Shown: positions 47,261-58,700, counted from the stretch's first letter. The stretch: 64,000 nt of DNA from Nymphaea colorata (GCF_008831285.2 NC_045139.1:4004704-4068703), one strand, 5' to 3'. Notes: a model not told the origin generated them from the letters alone. A program made the numbers and translations.

Positions 47261-47894
47261 GAGAGAAATTTGAATGGCCGGTGAAATTATAGGTGAGATC
47301 ATATATACGACCCGAATCCATAAGCTAAAACGAAGTTCAACGCAGAAATTGAATTTTATGGGTCATCAATTTTCATTAGCTTAAAACTCTCATATATAAA
47401 ATTTCATCTGCATATCGAATTTTATCGATTTTTGCCAACTCTATAAATTTGGAAAACATGTGAAATCCTCCTAGCTACATTTCATTCTGACTTAACTAAG
47501 CATACAAGATGCGTTCATTATTCTTTATTAAGTTTCACGCATGGTTTGACCACCTGTTTGAGTTCACATCTCCCAAAGAAGGCTTTTGATGGCTTAGAAC
47601 AAGTTCTCTTGAAAGCTTATTAGAAAAATTATTTCCCGTTGAAAGTGTTGGTAGCGCATCTTTCATCGGCATGTGTGCATTGGAGTCTTAAAAGAAGTGT
47701 TCAAACACATATGGGAAACCCCAAAATCTGAAACTTTGTAAAAGTAAACCGCATTTGGCCCTTCTACTTGATTGGTTATGCTTGGAGTTTGTGAAAAGGA
47801 ACCTTATATTGCAACTTGCAAATAATTGAGATATGCGTCACCAAGTGCATCGAGAATTGGACCTTATTAGTGTATGTGGTGCCGGACGTGGTAG

Positions 47895-48250
47895 GGGTGA
47901 ACAAAAACGAGTAGTTCGACTCGTTGAAGGTTGGCTCGAGTGCCAAATAGTTATTTGCTTAACGAGTTAAGCGCGAGTTCATGAGTCGACGACTTGTTTA
48001 AATAATCGAATTGAGTTCGAGTTCACTCAACTCGAACTGTTAAAGCTCGACTTGGCTCGAAAATGAGGTGTAGCAATTTTTTAAATATCCAACTCGTTTT
48101 TTAAATTAAAAAACTGGTATATTGACGTTATTGATTGTGTAAGTTTTTATACAAAAGCTCCTTCAAGTTTGTCGAGTCTTAATCAAGTCGAGCTCGATCT
48201 ATAGCAAAGTAATAGTCCATATATTCAATCAAGTTTGTCGAGTCTTAATG
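47895..48250. repeat. CTCGA/GTCGAG-type degenerate repeat
   Basis: Dense CTCGA, GAGTT and TCGAGTT words (GTTCGACTCGTTGAAGG, GAATTGAGTTCGAGTTCAC, AAGTTTGTCGAGTCTTAAT twice) resemble 10555-10850. Confidence 0.55.
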
Positions 48251-49435
48251 GAGTCGAGTTGGGTGGTGGTGGGTTGTAAATCTCTCTCTCACTTGAAAAA
48301 CTTCTCCGCGTCCTACCGTTCTACCATTTGCCGACCTCATTTGGAAGGAGGATGGCGGTTTTTGGTCGAACACCTACCTCATGTGCTTGACAAGATGCCA
48401 TATGACCGTATGAGGAGCCATTTTACCTTTTTATTTTTGCCTTTATGAAGGAGTTTCTGTTTTTTCTTAGAAGGTTATTTTCGTCATTTGGGCACCCAAA
48501 CACTCAGTTCCGTGTTGGAGAACCAAATACATAACCTGCTTCACAACCTTCGTTCAGATTAACTTCTATGCCTACATAGGGTTCTGGTTGAATTTCAAGC
48601 ACAACAGTGCGGTAAGGGATAGATTAGAATCAAATTCTGTAATGTGAAATTGACAAATCGTCAAACTATATTTAAACTGCCTTGCAACCTTATGCATATG
48701 TTAGATATATTCGATGGGTCTTATTTATTGATTTTTTTAGTAATAAAAGATTTAGGAAGCCCTAAACGTTTTCATTGGAAGTTTGACTTTTCTTTGAAAA
48801 ACTTTTTCGTGAAAAAGCTCACCCAATTTTTTTTTTAGGGCCATCAAATGCCCTATCATGCTTTATTAAGGGTAATTTCAATGTTATGGCATTCTAATGG
48901 TGAAATGTGCAAACCATTTGACCGTAGGTGACATAAATGCCATAAGAAGTAACATACTCCTTGTTTTACTCTATCAAGGGGTAAGTTGTGGATTTCTAGA
49001 GAAACCTAGGACGTACAAACAAGTGTGAGACCTATTCAACAAGTCTTTGTTAGAAAACAAATAGAAAAAACATTGACACTTACCAGATCTTCCATGTAAC
49101 TTGCACTAGAGACTATACATGTGCATTTGACACATTAATTGGTGCATTGAAGATACTATATGAAGAGGATTTTATTTCCCTCAGCCACAACTCTTGATTA
49201 CCTGATTTGCACTCATTTAAGTACCCAAATGAGTCATTGAATCAAAGGTTTTTTTTTCCCTACAAAACCAGTTGTAGGGTGAGAGATCCGACCATGCTAG
49301 TTTGATCTAGCACATTTACAGGGTGTTTGATGAGAAGGACATTGTGTTTTGAGCACATATTTGAAAATACCAAGTTATTGATTTGTGAAATATAGTGTGA
49401 TTATGCTCATGATTGTTGCATCTAAAAGCAGAATC
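48251..49435. other. Intergenic DNA, no gene recognised
   Basis: Short frames only. No recognised family or repeat. Confidence 0.35.
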
Positions 49436-49756
49436 CATAATCACATCATATTTCCTAAAATAAGAACATGAAATTCTTCGATCATATGTTTCAAGAACAT
49501 ATGTTCCAAAAGCACAATTTTTTGTTGAACACCTTCTTAGAGTTCTTGCGTTGGTAAAACTTTAGAGTGGAGGCTACTTAAACCCTAACAAGATTTATAA
49601 TCACATCATCTTTCTTGAAGTAAGACCATGGTATTTTTGGATCATGTGTTACAGGAACATATATTACAAAAACACAATACATTAGTGGCCACTCTCTTAA
49701 GGTTGCTACCTTGGTAAATCCCTAGAGAAGAGGCCACCTCAACCTCAGTAACCTTC
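49436..49756. repeat. Diverged tandem duplication, about 160-bp unit
   Basis: Unit 1 (about 49436-49592) and unit 2 (about 49598-49756) share ATAATCACATCAT, TAAGA(A/C)CATG, GGATCATGTGTT/CGATCATATGTT, GAACATAT, AAAAACACAAT/AAAAGCACAAT and TTGGTAAA-CT-TAGAG in the same order. Confidence 0.65.
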
Positions 49757-49876
49757 TCTAGAAAAACTTGGTAGAACTGAGCCTCGCAAAAGGCCAAAAG
49801 GAATTCAAACTTGCTATCACCCGCCTTGGGATCCTCTCTAGTTGTGATAGCTTCTCACGAGTCACGGTGTGCTGTG

Positions 49877-49881
49877 CTGGG
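49877..49881. repeat. Target site duplication (left) of the copia element
   Basis: CTGGG immediately before the 5' LTR is repeated exactly at 54957-54961 after the 3' LTR, as expected for copia integration (5 bp). Confidence 0.95.
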
Positions 49882-50156
49882 TGTTAGCGTATGGGGATCG
49901 GGTCTGAACAGACCCGATCCATTCTCCTTATATCCACATGCCTAAAGCTACTAGGCGGTGGCTCTCTTGTAATTTTTTATCCTTTTATGTACAAATCTGT
50001 TGTACCCTATTAGGGTTATTCTTTAATTAAAGATTAAAGAACGCAGGGCTAAGTTAAGCCGGTTGCTCCCTTTCCTCCATCGTCTTCTTTCATCCTCTCT
50101 TCTCAACATATCTATTTTGCATACGGAGAGACGAGTACTTTGTGAAGATTCTTACA
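49882..50156 (+). repeat. 5' LTR of the copia element
   Basis: 275 bp, TGTTAGCG...CTTACA. It contains a hairpin with 12-bp arms (GGATCGGGTCTG, AA, then its complement) at 49895-49920. A second small palindrome, ACCCTATTAGGGT, lies near 50007. Promoter and polyadenylation signals should lie here; TATATCC (about 49931) is a weak TATA candidate. Confidence 0.97.
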
Positions 50157-50174
50157 TGGTATCAGAGCCAGGTT
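50157..50174 (+). promoter_or_regulatory. Primer binding site (initiator Met tRNA)
   Basis: TGGTATCAGAGCCAGGTT starts at the first base after the 5' LTR. It is the standard plant sequence complementary to the 3' end of tRNA-iMet. Confidence 0.95.
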
Positions 50175-50376
50175 GCATCGTCCTCCGGTGAGTGATTTCA
50201 GTTTGATGTGATTAGCCCTAATCTGCCCTAAATTCTTTCTTTTCTGGCGTGATCATCCCTCTTTTCAGTTTCTGCCCTAAATCTTGCGTGATTTGCCCTA
50301 ATTGATTTGCCCTAATCGTTGTGCCCTAATCTTCTCATCGTTTTGCCCTAATTTCTGTCGTTGCCCTAAATCAATT
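50175..50376 (+). promoter_or_regulatory. Untranslated leader with repeated GCCCTAA motif
   Basis: Eight copies of GCCCTAA(T/A) occur between the primer site and the gag ATG, three of them GCCCTAAA. The unit resembles the plant telomere repeat CCCTAAA and the telo-box. Confidence 0.85.
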
Positions 50377-53300
50377 ATGGATCAGCCGACCCCCTCTCTT
50401 CTATCTTCCAGCTTTCTCTCCCAACTTATTTCACAAAAGCTGAATCATAGTAACTATTTGACTTGGAAACGTCAAATAGTCCCTTTTATTAAAAGTCATA
50501 GACTCTACGGGCATATCGATGGGACCACTCCAGCACCTCCTATGTATATTGACCGTGAAGTGAAGAAAACCGTAGTGGGAGATCAAGCTGCTGGGGCTGC
50601 GGCTATGAGTGAAATCAGATTTGAATATGAAACCATTACTGAAAATAATCCTGAGTATGAAGCTTGGCTGGCTCACGACCAGTCTCTTGTTGCCTATATT
50701 ACTTCTACTTTGTCAGAGGAAGTATTAGGAGGTATTGATGATGATTTAACAGCCCTAGAGTTGTGGTCTACCCTTGCCACCACGTATTCTCAAGTATCCG
50801 AAGCACGTTTTCTGCAGTTAAGAAGGCAATTTCAGGACATCAAGCGTGGGATGCGTACTGTTTTGGAATATTTGAATGAAATTAAAAGTGTAAGTGATCA
50901 ACTTGCTGCCATTGGACATCCCGTCAGCGACAAGGACAAAGTGCAACAAGCCTTGAGTGGACTGGGAACAGATTTTGATATTTTTTGCACAGCCTTGGAA
51001 GTCCTACCTATTCTTCCATCTTTCGAAGATCTCAAGGCTAAGTTATTCCAACACGAAGCTAGTCGTGTTCAGCGACAGAATTTGATTCCTTCCAACAGTC
51101 ACAATGTACTGATCACAGGGACACATGCATTGCAAGGGAATCGCACTCGTACTTGGATTCCTCAGGCAGGAATGGGAAGAGGGATTCTCCCAACACCACA
51201 GGGCATGAATACTACATCTGCCACATCTAGAAGGGTTCCGACTTGTTTCTATTGCAACAAGAGGGGGCATGTAAAGTCAGAATGTTGGCACAACCCACAG
51301 AACAAAAATAATCAGATTAGACGTGAGAACAAGGCAGCAGCAGGGTCAGCTTCATCATCATCTGGATCTAATGTTTCAGCAGACGTACAACAACTCCTCA
51401 TGACAGCCCTGTCTAAGCTTCATTTGAAACAAAACGAGCAAGGAGAATGGTATGTGGACTCTGGAGCAGCAGCCCATGTTACTGGTGACGCAGGTAATCT
51501 CTCTAGTGCTCTCCCTTATTTAGATAAAGGCTCAGTTGTCACGGGAGATGGTTCCCATCACACAATATCACACATTGGAAATGTACAAATTTCTATGGGC
51601 TCTTCTTCGATTCCATTAAAGAATGTTCTTGTTGTTCCAAGTGTCCAGAAAAATATTATTTCAGTGTCCAAGCTTATTGATGATACTCAATCCTCTGTTG
51701 AATTCACACCCTCTTCTGTTTATGTCAAGGATGCTCGAACCAAGAAGACATTCGCTGAGGGCACTCGCAAAGGAGATATGTATGTCCTTGAAGGAGCTCC
51801 ACAGATGTCAAAATCTCACCCTTCCGATTCATGTTCTCCAAGTCATAGTGAAGTCAATGTCACAGAGTATAATAAACCATCCATTTGGCATGGTCGGTTA
51901 GCTCATTGTAGTCAATCTTTTGTTCGAAGTCTTGTTGCAGACGGGCTCTTAGATAAGTCCAGTCTGAGTTCTGTCAGTGAGTCCAGCATGTGCTCGAGTT
52001 GTCATATCTGTAAGAGCCATGCCCTTCCTTTTCAATTAATAAATAAAAGAGCTCCAAAGGTTTTTGACACCATATATTCTGATGTTTGGGGGCCTGCTCC
52101 AGTTCCTTCTTCTTCTGGGAGTAGATACTATGTCATTTTTGTTGACTCATATTCCCGATATACTTGGATCCATTTCATGAAACACAAATCAGAAGTTTTT
52201 CGCCTATTCACTCAATTTCATGCCTTAGTTCAAAATAAATATTCCAGTAATATTGTGCATTTTCAATGTGATGGTGGTGGTGAATTTATTTCTAATGAAT
52301 TTACTGAGTACTTACTAGATAATGGGATCACTAGACAAATTTCATGTCCGCATACACCTCAGCAAAACGGAATTGCTGAAAGGAAACATAGGCATATTGT
52401 TGAAAGTGCACTTAGCATGATGCATGAAACAGACTTACCTATGACATTGTGGACCGAGGCTTTCCATACGGCTGTACATGTTATAAATCGATTGCCATTG
52501 GCTTTGCTTGATGGAAAATCACCATTTTTTCTTTTACACCAAGAGCAGCCACGTTATGAGGAGTTGCGCGTTTTTGGATGTGTGTGCTATGTGCATGTTG
52601 ATGTTTCCTTGCGAAACAAATTTCAAGATCGTGCTGTTTTATGTAGATTTATAGGGTATGCAGAAAATTACAAGGGTTATAGGTGTTACAATCTTAAAAC
52701 TGGACGTGTACATATTTCACGGCATGTTGTATTTGATGAGAACAGGTTACAGGATCCCAAGGCTACTTCTGTGACACTCAAGGACAAAAATGAAGTTTAT
52801 GATACTTGGCTTCATGCTGAAATCTTAAGACAAGGGGCAGCAATGTTGACTGAGCACAATGAGCAAGTTGTTAATGAGCCCGAGACATCTGTAAGTAGTT
52901 CCTTGAGCAGCACTACTTCCTTGGACAGCATGCCTTCATCTTCTCAGCCCAGTGAGCCACCTATGCATAATCGGTTCTCAGGCCTGGTGTATTCTAGGCG
53001 ATCAGTTCCTACTGCAGTTCCACGCCAATCACAACGCGTGCGACATCCTATTGATAGATGGGTGAGCTATAACAGTTTTTCTTTGGATTTTCAGCTGTTT
53101 ATGACAGAAGTCAGCAAAAAGGTGGAACCAACATCTTATCACAATGCGAGTAAGGAAAAATGTTGGGTTGAAGCTATGAATGAGGAAATGGCAGCCTTGC
53201 ATGAATGTCAGACTTGGCAGATTGTCCCTCGTCCAGCTGATAAGAATGTTGTGGGATCCAAATGGGTTTATAAACTGAAATATAAACCAGATGGTAGCAT

Positions 53301-54687
53301 TGATCGGTATAAAGCACGACTTGTGGCGCGCGGTTTCACTCAGCAATATGGGGAAGATTATGATGAGACATTCAGTCCAGTCATCAAGATGGGAACAATC
53401 CGTGTCATTATTTCTCTTGCAGTCTCGTATGGATGGCCTCTCTATCAGTTAGATGTCAAAAATGCTTTTCTTCATGGAATTCTTAAGGAAGAGGTATACA
53501 TGGAGCAACCTCCCGGCTACACTACTCATGATTCTCAAAAATGGGTTTGCAAATTACACAAGTCTCTATATGGGTTGAAGCAAGCTTCTAGGTCATGGTT
53601 TGATCGTTTTTCTCATCACATACAACAAATTGGTTTTCTCCGAAGCTCTCTCGATCACTCTTTGTTTATCTATCGCACTGGAGAAGCTACCACCTGGTTA
53701 CTTATCTATGTTGATGATATTGTTATAACTGGGAATTCTTCTTCACATATATCTTATGTTAAAGGTATGTTGAAGCAAGAGTTCAAGATGAAGGATCTGG
53801 GAGAATTACGATATTTTTTGGGTGTCGAACTTGACAGGACAAATGATAGTTTGACTCTTACACAGCACAAGTATACCCTTGATGTTTTGGATAGGGCAGG
53901 TATGACTAATTGCAAACCCATCACTACCCCCAGTGTTCTGAATACTAAATTGACTGCATCTGATGGAACTGCTGCATATTCCAATCCCACATTCTATCGC
54001 AGCATTGTTGGTATGTTACAATACCTTACCTTTACTCGCCCAGACATAGTATATGCTGTAAATCAGATTTCTCAGTTCATGCATGCACCCACTGAAGGAC
54101 ATATGGATGCTGCTAAGCGGATCCTACGGTATCTCAAAGCTACTCTTGGAGATGGACTAGTCTACACCAAATGTTCCAATGTTTCTCTTGGACATAGCAT
54201 ATATACATATACTGATGCCGACTGGGCAGGCGATCCCGATGACCGACGATCAGTTTCAGGTTTCTGTCTCTTTCTTGATTCTAATCTCATTTGTTGGAGC
54301 AGTAAGAAGCAGCGTGTTGTTGCACGATCTAGCACTGAGGCAGAATATAGAGCAATGGCTGCAGGGACGGCTGAAGCGTCATGGTTACGTCATTTACTTG
54401 GAGAGCTCAATCTTCCTATTGTTCGGTCATCATTACTATGTGACAATCAAAGTGCGATAAAAATTGCTTTCAATCCCATTTTGCATAATCGCACCAAACA
54501 TATAGAGATTGATCAACATTTCATTCGACAGAAGGTTGAAGAAGCCGAGATCTTGCCTACTTATATATCTACCAATGAACAGATAGCTGATCTTTTTACC
54601 AAAGGTCTCACAGGGCAGCATTTTTGGGATTTGAAGAACAAGTTGTGCATGATCAAATCTCATGCACAACTTGAGGGGAGCTGTTAG
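50377..54687 (+). CDS. Copia gag-pol polyprotein (1436 residues, intact)
   Basis: The frame is open further upstream, but the first ATG is at 50377 (MDQPTPSLLSSS), taken as start. Gag: UBN2-type region (about 20-230) and zinc knuckle C290-x2-C293-x4-H298-x4-C303. Protease: DSGA at 361-364. Integrase: a zinc-binding N-terminal region near 510-560, then a catalytic triad at D569, D632 and E668. Exactly 35 residues separate the last two, the DD35E spacing. Reverse transcriptase: about 985-1230 with YVDD at 1111-1114. RNase H: acidic residues D1280, E1321, D1356. No frameshift or stop was seen and all catalytic residues are present. The stop codon lies 6 bases inside the 3' LTR, so the polypurine tract is coding. 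The product would copy and integrate the element's own RNA via cytoplasmic particles. Confidence 0.96.
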   Translation: MDQPTPSLLSSSFLSQLISQKLNHSNYLTWKRQIVPFIKSHRLYGHIDGTTPAPPMYIDREVKKTVVGDQAAGAAAMSEIRFEYETITENNPEYEAWLAHDQSLVAYITSTLSEEVLGGIDDDLTALELWSTLATTYSQVSEARFLQLRRQFQDIKRGMRTVLEYLNEIKSVSDQLAAIGHPVSDKDKVQQALSGLGTDFDIFCTALEVLPILPSFEDLKAKLFQHEASRVQRQNLIPSNSHNVLITGTHALQGNRTRTWIPQAGMGRGILPTPQGMNTTSATSRRVPTCFYCNKRGHVKSECWHNPQNKNNQIRRENKAAAGSASSSSGSNVSADVQQLLMTALSKLHLKQNEQGEWYVDSGAAAHVTGDAGNLSSALPYLDKGSVVTGDGSHHTISHIGNVQISMGSSSIPLKNVLVVPSVQKNIISVSKLIDDTQSSVEFTPSSVYVKDARTKKTFAEGTRKGDMYVLEGAPQMSKSHPSDSCSPSHSEVNVTEYNKPSIWHGRLAHCSQSFVRSLVADGLLDKSSLSSVSESSMCSSCHICKSHALPFQLINKRAPKVFDTIYSDVWGPAPVPSSSGSRYYVIFVDSYSRYTWIHFMKHKSEVFRLFTQFHALVQNKYSSNIVHFQCDGGGEFISNEFTEYLLDNGITRQISCPHTPQQNGIAERKHRHIVESALSMMHETDLPMTLWTEAFHTAVHVINRLPLALLDGKSPFFLLHQEQPRYEELRVFGCVCYVHVDVSLRNKFQDRAVLCRFIGYAENYKGYRCYNLKTGRVHISRHVVFDENRLQDPKATSVTLKDKNEVYDTWLHAEILRQGAAMLTEHNEQVVNEPETSVSSSLSSTTSLDSMPSSSQPSEPPMHNRFSGLVYSRRSVPTAVPRQSQRVRHPIDRWVSYNSFSLDFQLFMTEVSKKVEPTSYHNASKEKCWVEAMNEEMAALHECQTWQIVPRPADKNVVGSKWVYKLKYKPDGSIDRYKARLVARGFTQQYGEDYDETFSPVIKMGTIRVIISLAVSYGWPLYQLDVKNAFLHGILKEEVYMEQPPGYTTHDSQKWVCKLHKSLYGLKQASRSWFDRFSHHIQQIGFLRSSLDHSLFIYRTGEATTWLLIYVDDIVITGNSSSHISYVKGMLKQEFKMKDLGELRYFLGVELDRTNDSLTLTQHKYTLDVLDRAGMTNCKPITTPSVLNTKLTASDGTAAYSNPTFYRSIVGMLQYLTFTRPDIVYAVNQISQFMHAPTEGHMDAAKRILRYLKATLGDGLVYTKCSNVSLGHSIYTYTDADWAGDPDDRRSVSGFCLFLDSNLICWSSKKQRVVARSSTEAEYRAMAAGTAEASWLRHLLGELNLPIVRSSLLCDNQSAIKIAFNPILHNRTKHIEIDQHFIRQKVEEAEILPTYISTNEQIADLFTKGLTGQHFWDLKNKLCMIKSHAQLEGSC
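54669..54681 (+). promoter_or_regulatory. Polypurine tract
   Basis: ACTTGAGGGGAGC directly abuts the 3' LTR. The purine run GAGGGGAG would prime plus-strand synthesis. It overlaps the last codons of the polyprotein. Confidence 0.85.
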
Positions 54688-54956
54688 CGTATGGGGATCG
54701 GGTCTGAACAGACCCGATCCATTCTCCTTATATCCACACGCCTAAAGCTACTAGGCGGTGGCTCTCTTGTAATTTTTTATCCTTTTATGTACAAATCTGT
54801 TGTACCCTATTAGGGTTATTCTTTAATTAAAGATTAAAGAACGCAGGGCTAAGTTAAGCCGGTTGCTCCCTTTCCTCCATCGTCTTCTTTCATCCTCTCT
54901 TCTCAACATATCTATTTTGCATACGGAGAGACGAGTACTTTGTGAAGATTCTTACA
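54682..54956 (+). repeat. 3' LTR of the copia element
   Basis: Identical to the 5' LTR except for one base (C at 54739). The hairpin is repeated at 54695-54720. Followed by the right CTGGG duplication. Confidence 0.97.
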
Positions 54957-54961
54957 CTGGG

Positions 54962-55743
54962 TGGATGAAATTTTTACCAGCCAGTGCCCCATTTTACCCC
55001 ATTCATCAAACAAGGTGAAATTCTTTGAAAATGTCACCCATCTGACGCCGTCCTCTCCCGAACCTCAGTGAAAAAATAATTTGGCTTCAAGGAGTCCCCT
55101 ATTTTCCGTAGAAACTTCAGTGAAAAAATAAGTTAGGCTTCAAGGGGTCCCCCCATCTTTCCTTTAAAAAAAAAAATCTACCTTTATTACTAAAAAAATG
55201 ATTATCCTTCAATTAAATTATTTACATATATGTTTTCCCCTCAACTTATATTTGCCAGAAATACATATTAACTAAACTACTTTTAGGTTTAAATGAGTTT
55301 TCTGCTCTTAATCCCAACAAGTTTTGCAACAAAAATTAGATGGTAAAAGAAATATAAAAGCAAAGCATGTAATGAAATGAATAATAGTAATAGACGCATC
55401 TGCAAATTTAGATTAAGTTGGAAGCCAGTGATATTTAGATTAAGTTGAAAACAATATCGATGTGTGTAATTTGAGGTCGAATCCCCTCCTTCTCTTTTGT
55501 TTGAGCTATACCCCTCGGGGTAGATAATACAGATATCACTGGTAGAAAGCATTGGATTACTGCCGTACAGCATTTGTCGAAACAGGAATACAAAAGGGTT
55601 AACGTTAACATACAGCAGAAAGCCAGAAATTCATAATGGAGCAAAATCGAAGAGTCACCTGCTGGCGCACGCAGGACGCTGCAACGGAGACATGAGTGTT
55701 CCATATCGCTGTGTTTGGATTATTGGATCGGCGGAAAAAAAGG
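54962..55743. other. Intergenic DNA and 3' region of the mS35 gene
   Basis: A diverged direct repeat of TCAGTGAAAAAATAA / GGCTTCAAGG(A/G)GTCCCC occurs at 55065-55105 and 55118-55158. The last few hundred bases probably include the mS35 3' untranslated region. Confidence 0.45.
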
Positions 55744-58700
55744 TTAAGCTGGGGAGACTGGAAGAGATCCTCTACAGGCAGCAGCATGCGCTCGTAATCT
55801 CTGCATAAACTCAGGATTACCTCTGAGTCGTTGCTTGACATGGTTGGTACGAGCCTCAGCTACTAGTTTGTCAGCCTGCTCAGCATCATCTATGAGGGCA
55901 TAGAGAGTACGCAGACAGTCCTTTCGGTTCTCTTCTCGATGTTCAAACCTTCAAGAAGTGTGAAATAGTTTGGTGGTGTATCCATTGGAAGACATAATTA
56001 AGTTGAATGCACGTTGGAAAGATAAGTAGAGACAGGTGGACCAAGTTTTCCTGATACCATGCTTTTGGGCTAAGTTACTTCTGTGCATGAGAATGTGCAG
56101 CAGGGTTATTGGAGGTCTTGAAGCCTTAGAGATGGTGTTTATGATAAGCGGCAGGGCACCGGCAGAAAGTTTCAGTTGAGCATGAACAGAAGGCTTCCAG
56201 ATGTCAGGAAGTTTAAGATGTGGTTCAAGGTGTGGACCGCGGTGAGTCATAAAAAACAACAGGCAGAAAGCTTCAGTGCAAATGCATACCTTTCACTGGT
56301 TATTGTGAGCTCATCTTTTCCAGGATGATACCGCTTGCCAACAACCTCTCTTAATCGGCGATAAGCATACTTTGAAAGACCCAACTCTTTCACGGTTACA
56401 GAAAGCTTCACCTTCCGATTTTTGGGATGGTATGCATCTCCTCCAGGACCAAAAACAACACGCGTTTCCCACCTCAAAATGGGGCCTTCGCCAGGTGGAT
56501 CATCCAGGGTTTTCGACCTGTCAGATTCTTTTCCTATATCTTCAGTAGGCTGCTCAGCTGCCATGATATCAGCACATTCTTGGACAATTTGGTCTTCAAA
56601 TTCTTTGAACTGTTCATATGCATCAACCGGTTCTATTTCTCCCCGTTCACACATATCGCAGAGCTCATAATATTTTGATTCCACCTTTTTCTTTATCTCA
56701 TCTGAAGAAAATTTATTCTTCCATGTAAAATGAACTAATGATAACTGATGTCAAACAGCATCAGCAGTTTTCACTTATGTAAACAAGAAAATCATAGAGA
56801 AGGCTAATACTTGGTTATTTGTTAGCTGCTAAATTAAGATTTGCTTTACACAAAGCCCAGATCATAAAACAGCAAATCATAGAGCACCAACAAATGGACC
56901 TCTGAAAGCTATAACACAAGCCAAATGGTTGATATACCAGGCAATTCCAAACAACAAAGAATTTGGAGATAAATGACTATGAGAGATAATTTCTATGGAG
57001 AAAGACTCAACTGCAACTAATTTGTGGCAGAGAACAAAAGCAGTTTGGATTGCACAGGATGAGAAGTGTCTTTTTCCTAATCAAAATGGCTATGAGTATG
57101 TTGCACAGTAAAATTGCATATGATAATTTGATCGTGCGTTTACATAATCATGTGTATGCGTGATGAGGGACAGGTCGGTGGTTTCACCAAGTTATGTCAT
57201 GTAGATTACATATCCCATGTCTATGACATTTTGATAACCAGTAGAATATACTAGGAATGAATCACTGAAAAAAAAATTCCGTGCCCATTTCAGGGAACTT
57301 GTTCTGATTTTTTCATTTTATTGAAAACAAAAGCTTTGGATTCCTTGTATCTTGCAAGGAAACCATAAGCTGTTTCAGTATAATAAACATAATATACTGA
57401 ACATAGACATATATCTGGAATTCTAAAATACTTGGAAGTTGGAACTGACTTTAAGAAATTGCAACTGGTTTGTCTATAGTGACAAGTGATAACAATGTGA
57501 AACTTCCAATAAATTAAAACTCCTTTTCAGCATATGCCAATGCCATTAATGACAACTCTTCTATTTTATACCATCGTCACAAACATTGTCACATATATCA
57601 TGTATGGATATTATATGGCGAGGAATTACTCAAGTATAATATGGCAAAGTTATATATCTCAGTAAAATCTTGGCAATTTTTTTTTAAATAAAACATTTAA
57701 TAAATCCTGAGAATTATAAAAAAAATTAATTAAAAAATGAAAATAACACGTACAATATGCGTATAATGCCCTTTTTCACGTTTTTTATTTTCTGGCTTTC
57801 TTAAAAAAGGACACGCACAATTGCTGTTTTATACGCTGACTTGTTTTTCACGTATTTAACGTGTTTTTTTCGATTAAGACACGTTTTCTGTAACAATTAC
57901 TCACAAATATAGTTCTTGGGAAAATAACAACAAGGTTTTTTGGGGTATTTTTTGGCAAAGTTGTATTCCTCGGAAAAAATTCACAAAACTCAACAAATTT
58001 TACAAAAATAAAACCCTAAAGCTAAGAAGGAATAAAATAAATAAGAAACTAATAATCACAAAAAGGTGAAAAAAACATCAAAAAATCGTGAAAAAATAAA
58101 GAGATATTCATTCTTGCCTAGATCTTCAAAAATGTTTTTGTTTTACTTGTTTTTCTCATAATATCGCAAGATTCTTCGAAAATCTCACAATATATGTGAC
58201 AATTTACACATCATACCAAAAAGATCGTCCAAAACTTCTCTATCATTTTAAACTTTTGCTACAAAATATAAATGTATAGCTTCCTCAAGGAATGTCCGCT
58301 GAAGTGAATGTTTCACCAGGAAATTGCTATTATTGGTCGAACATGGTCATATCATTGCACAAACAAGTAAAATATTTGTCACATTTAGCATCATTGCCAA
58401 GTAAATTAAGCATCAAATGTAGCACAATAATGAAAGTAGCCAGAGGTATATAAGCACATTAAAGATATCTATGTAGAAGCAGACCGACTACAAATCCGAG
58501 TCTTTGGCTAGAAAAAGGACAAACGAAAAGCACCTGCAGAAAGTGACTCTAAAGTACTCTATGAGAGTTTTCAGTGGATGCAAAAAAACTGCCTATTGCC
58601 CAAACTAAAAACTATGTAACAGACTGTGAAACGTAAAGTTCAAACTTCAAACAAAATATCCTCATTGAGAAAGGAGTGTCAAGAATTGGATTATCTTATA

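Larger units (their letters stand above)
49882..54956 (+). mobile_element. Complete Ty1/copia LTR retrotransposon (5075 bp)
   Basis: Two 275-bp LTRs (49882-50156 and 54682-54956), both TG...CA, differ by a single T/C change (49939 versus 54739). They are flanked by a perfect CTGGG target duplication. A tRNA-iMet primer site follows the 5' LTR at once and a purine-rich tract precedes the 3' LTR. One uninterrupted gag-pol frame lies between. Domain order (protease, integrase, reverse transcriptase, RNase H) is that of copia. The gag start and short LTRs suggest an Ale-like lineage, which is tentative. Structure indicates a recent, potentially autonomous insertion. Confidence 0.97.

Noticed and set aside
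50302..50376. Upstream in-frame extension of the copia polyprotein
   Set aside because: It starts at a non-ATG codon inside the GCCCTAA leader. The first ATG (50377) begins the conserved gag region.
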